From the NCBI GenBank assembly GCA_943331855.1, contig CALQNE010000041.1, positions 1 through 17,124 of the forward strand: a stretch of DNA of 17,124 nt, read 5' to 3'. Shown here one piece after another: positions 15,303-17,124 of the stretch. The notes beneath the pieces are model-generated. The model did not search any database. It was not told the DNA's origin and saw nothing but the letters and a program-made list of their open reading frames with translations. Position 1 is the stretch's first letter. Each line of letters starts with the position of its first letter. Origin of the DNA: Bordetella parapertussis (GTDB lineage Bacteria > Pseudomonadota > Gammaproteobacteria > Burkholderiales > Burkholderiaceae_B). Both the position numbers and the translations under genes were made by a program.

Positions 15303-15392
15303 ACTTATCTAGACGACCCGAAAATAACCAAAATAGAAATTACGGCTATTCTAGGATTTTTATCTATTTGGTGCTTAAGACCAATTTCTGCG

Positions 15393-16022
15393 ATGAATCA
15401 AGGCTCTTTATTTGTAAGTGATCCAGGCCAATACAGGTTGAATCTATTGCCTAAGGATGGCTTCGTTGAATATCATCCAGAATTTATGAGTGCGGCAGAT
15501 AGCGCTCTATTAATGAAGCAACTTAAGCTGTCGCTTCAATGGCAAGCGGATCAACTCATCATATTTGGAAAATCAATAACGACTCGCCGCAAAGTGGCTT
15601 GGGTTGGAGATCCAAATTGTGCTTACACCTACTCTGGAGTGAAAAAGCAACCCCAGGCATGGACGCCAGAATTAGTAGCTATAAAACGTCAACTCGAACA
15701 ACTTACCCAATCAGCATTTAATTCTTGCCTACTCAATCTCTATCATGATGGTACGGATGGCATGGGCTGGCATAGTGACGATGAAAAAGAGCTTGATACA
15801 CAGGCTCCCATTGCTTCGCTGAGTCTCGGGGCGACCCGTAAATTTTCATTTAGGCACAAGAAAGATCAAACAACGGCTTCCCTTGTTCTAGAAAATGGCA
15901 GCGCTCTGATCATGCATGCACCCACTCAACAATTTTGGCAGCACGCACTACTAAAAACCAAAACCATTCATACGCCTCGTATTAACTTAACCTTTAGAAA
16001 AATTACCCTTAGCAATGAATAA
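15393..16022 (+). CDS. alkB: AlkB-like 2-oxoglutarate/Fe(II) dioxygenase
   Basis: This protein probably repairs alkylated DNA or RNA bases by oxidative demethylation using iron, oxygen and 2-oxoglutarate. The 209 residues contain the iron triad His127-x-Asp129 (GWHSDD) and His184 (FWQHAL), and the 2-oxoglutarate-binding pair Arg196 and Arg202 in PRINLTFR, the hallmark ending of AlkB proteins. The upstream substrate-side motif RRKVAWVGD (66-73 region) and YTYSG fit the ALKBH2/3-like branch of short bacterial AlkBs. ATG 15393 is chosen. A TTG at 15288 would add 35 hydrophobic residues absent from the family and would overlap the DUF2244 gene. The ribosome binding site is weak. Its stop overlaps the next gene by 8 bases, so the two are translationally coupled. 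Confidence 0.9.
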   Translation: MNQGSLFVSDPGQYRLNLLPKDGFVEYHPEFMSAADSALLMKQLKLSLQWQADQLIIFGKSITTRRKVAWVGDPNCAYTYSGVKKQPQAWTPELVAIKRQLEQLTQSAFNSCLLNLYHDGTDGMGWHSDDEKELDTQAPIASLSLGATRKFSFRHKKDQTTASLVLENGSALIMHAPTQQFWQHALLKTKTIHTPRINLTFRKITLSNE

Positions 16023-17025
16023 TCGTCAGCCCAAAGAGATAAGTGTTGCAGTCATTGGCGCCGGTTTTGCAGGATTGAGTTGTGGTGCTCAGCTCAAAGC
16101 CCTAGGCTTTCAAGTTCAGCTCTATGAGAAGAGCCGTGGGGTCAGCGGTCGCATGAGTACTCGTAAGGCAGATGATTGGTCTGCAGATCATGGGGCTCAG
16201 TATTTCACAGCAAGAGATCCCCTATTTATTAAGGAACTCAATAAGTGGGTGACGGCTGATGTAGCTGCCCTCTGGAATCCGCGCTTAAAAGTATTTAAAG
16301 CTCGTCAATCGCAAGATAGCCCCTCTAGTGAAAATCGCTACGTCGGCATCCCAGCCATGAATTCAATAGGTAAACATTTAGCTGCGAATTTACCCATTGA
16401 ATTGAATCAGACAATTAATCGCATTACTTATGATCAAGCTAAGTGGAGACTTCATAGCCTAGAGGCTGGAGATATTGAGCGGCAATTTGATTGGCTTGTT
16501 TTAGCGCTACCTGCGCCACAAGCTCATACTCTTGCTCAAACATTAGATCAATCAATAGAGGAACTCGCCAACAATGCCAATATGCAAGCTTGTTGGACTG
16601 TCATGGCAAGTTTTTCTGAAAACTTAAATCTTCCATTTGATGCCGCCTTTATTAATGATGAAATTATTAGCTGGATTTCCCGAAATAACTCCAAGCCAAA
16701 GCGTAAAGGCCTAGAGACCTGGACAATTCACGCTAATCCGCAGTGGAGTCAAGAATCAATTGAGCTCAACAAGGATGACGCCGCTAAGCTCATCCTAGCG
16801 TGCGCAAAGAGTCTTGGTTTAGATTGCGATAGAGCACAAATTGCAATTCATCGCTGGCGTTACGCAAGCGGGCACCTCAGTTCAATTCCAGGCCTTAACC
16901 TGCGCGAAGAACTGAGACTAGGCTATTGTGGTGATTGGCTCAATGGAGGTAGGGTCGAAGGTGCGTGGCTAAGTGGCTATAACTTAGCCTGTCAAATTCA
17001 GTCAGTCATTACGAAACCCAATTGA
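16015..17025 (+). CDS. Renalase-like FAD-dependent oxidoreductase
   Basis: This is a soluble flavoprotein of 336 residues with an N-terminal FAD-binding Rossmann motif GAGFAG (15-20), the ribose-binding Glu in LYEKSRG (36-42), and SGRMSTR (44-50), where amine oxidase/renalase-type proteins have GGR(M/L). ADHGAQYFTARD (about 58-69) is the usual next conserved block. The C-terminus carries HRWRYA and GDWLNGGRVEGAWLSG, the second FAD contact and family signature. Bacterial renalase-like proteins can oxidise isomeric dihydro-NAD(P), but the substrate of this branch is not established. The start overlaps the stop of the AlkB-like gene by 8 bases, which sets the start and indicates co-transcription. 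It is complete within the window. Confidence 0.88.
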   Translation: MNNRQPKEISVAVIGAGFAGLSCGAQLKALGFQVQLYEKSRGVSGRMSTRKADDWSADHGAQYFTARDPLFIKELNKWVTADVAALWNPRLKVFKARQSQDSPSSENRYVGIPAMNSIGKHLAANLPIELNQTINRITYDQAKWRLHSLEAGDIERQFDWLVLALPAPQAHTLAQTLDQSIEELANNANMQACWTVMASFSENLNLPFDAAFINDEIISWISRNNSKPKRKGLETWTIHANPQWSQESIELNKDDAAKLILACAKSLGLDCDRAQIAIHRWRYASGHLSSIPGLNLREELRLGYCGDWLNGGRVEGAWLSGYNLACQIQSVITKPN

Positions 17026-17057
17026 GGCTGATTGCCCGAATAGCTCAGCAACAATCT

Positions 17058-17120
17058 AAAAAGCCCCTCGGCACTCCAACCCGTCTATAGAAGTCGTTCG
17101 GGACAGAATCAACGAGGGCT
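17058..17120 (-). terminator. Possible 3' end hairpin with T-run, serving a gene beyond the right edge
   Basis: On the minus strand, AGCCCTCG pairs with CGAGGGGCT (one bulged base) across 42 bases, and the right arm is followed by TTTTT. Inside the loop CCCG and CGGG can also pair. The polarity fits the 3' end of a leftward transcript starting outside the window, either an intrinsic terminator or the end of a structured RNA. The long loop makes it atypical. Confidence 0.3.
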
Positions 17121-17124
17121 CTGG

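Noticed and set aside
15288..15392. N-terminal extension of the AlkB-like protein from TTG 15288
   Set aside because: It would overlap the divergent DUF2244 gene and add hydrophobic residues not found in AlkB proteins.
17034..17048. A tRNA gene starting GCCCGAATAGCTCAG
   Set aside because: Only the acceptor and D-arm start resemble a tRNA; no anticodon arm, T-arm or matching 3' acceptor strand follows.

Overview
The window looks like chromosome of a low-to-medium GC betaproteobacterium in the Burkholderiales, perhaps Polynucleobacter-like. This rests on protein families only: an orphan Bug-type tripartite tricarboxylate receptor, a DUF2244 protein, an LprI-like protein and an EgtB/EgtD pair typical of that group. 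No rRNA, complete tRNA, CRISPR array, insertion sequence or phage gene was recognised.

Layout, left to right. (1) 1-2375: the start of a DUF427 gene reads leftward, diverging from egtD-egtB (ergothioneine synthesis). A perfect 9-bp inverted repeat lies between them. (2) 2384-4722, minus strand: an MFS transporter followed by an exported choloylglycine-hydrolase-family Ntn amidase, probably one operon. (3) 4852-6848: an SDR oxidoreductase diverges from an orphan Bug receptor. The SDR is preceded by a possible 20-residue leader ORF with a near-perfect Shine-Dalgarno sequence. (4) 6935-7345: a small exported protein made of GAPGVG-like repeats, TTG start, strikingly GC-rich. A 383-base gene-poor stretch follows. 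(5) 7729-11733: a tight four-gene operon of two tandem SBP_bac_3 solute-binding proteins, a dicarboxylate/amino-acid symporter (DAACS/SDF) family permease, and a D-Ala-D-Ala-ligase-like ATP-grasp enzyme. (6) 11702-14818: an LprI-like periplasmic protein (minus), then a membrane class III adenylate cyclase with a Cache-type sensor (plus). (7) 14874-17025: DUF2244 membrane protein (minus), then an AlkB-like dioxygenase overlapping a renalase-like flavoprotein (plus).

The best candidate for an undescribed system is region 5. Solute-binding proteins of the ABC type sit with a secondary carrier instead of an ABC permease/ATPase. The carrier has lost the NMDGT motif and the last-helix Asp used for sodium coupling in characterised homologues, and has Thr in place of the Arg that binds an acidic side chain. 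The ligase keeps the ATP-grasp core but has altered substrate loops. Together they suggest capture and import of a neutral amino acid, D-amino acid or small peptide, followed by ATP-dependent ligation. That function is inferred, not demonstrated.
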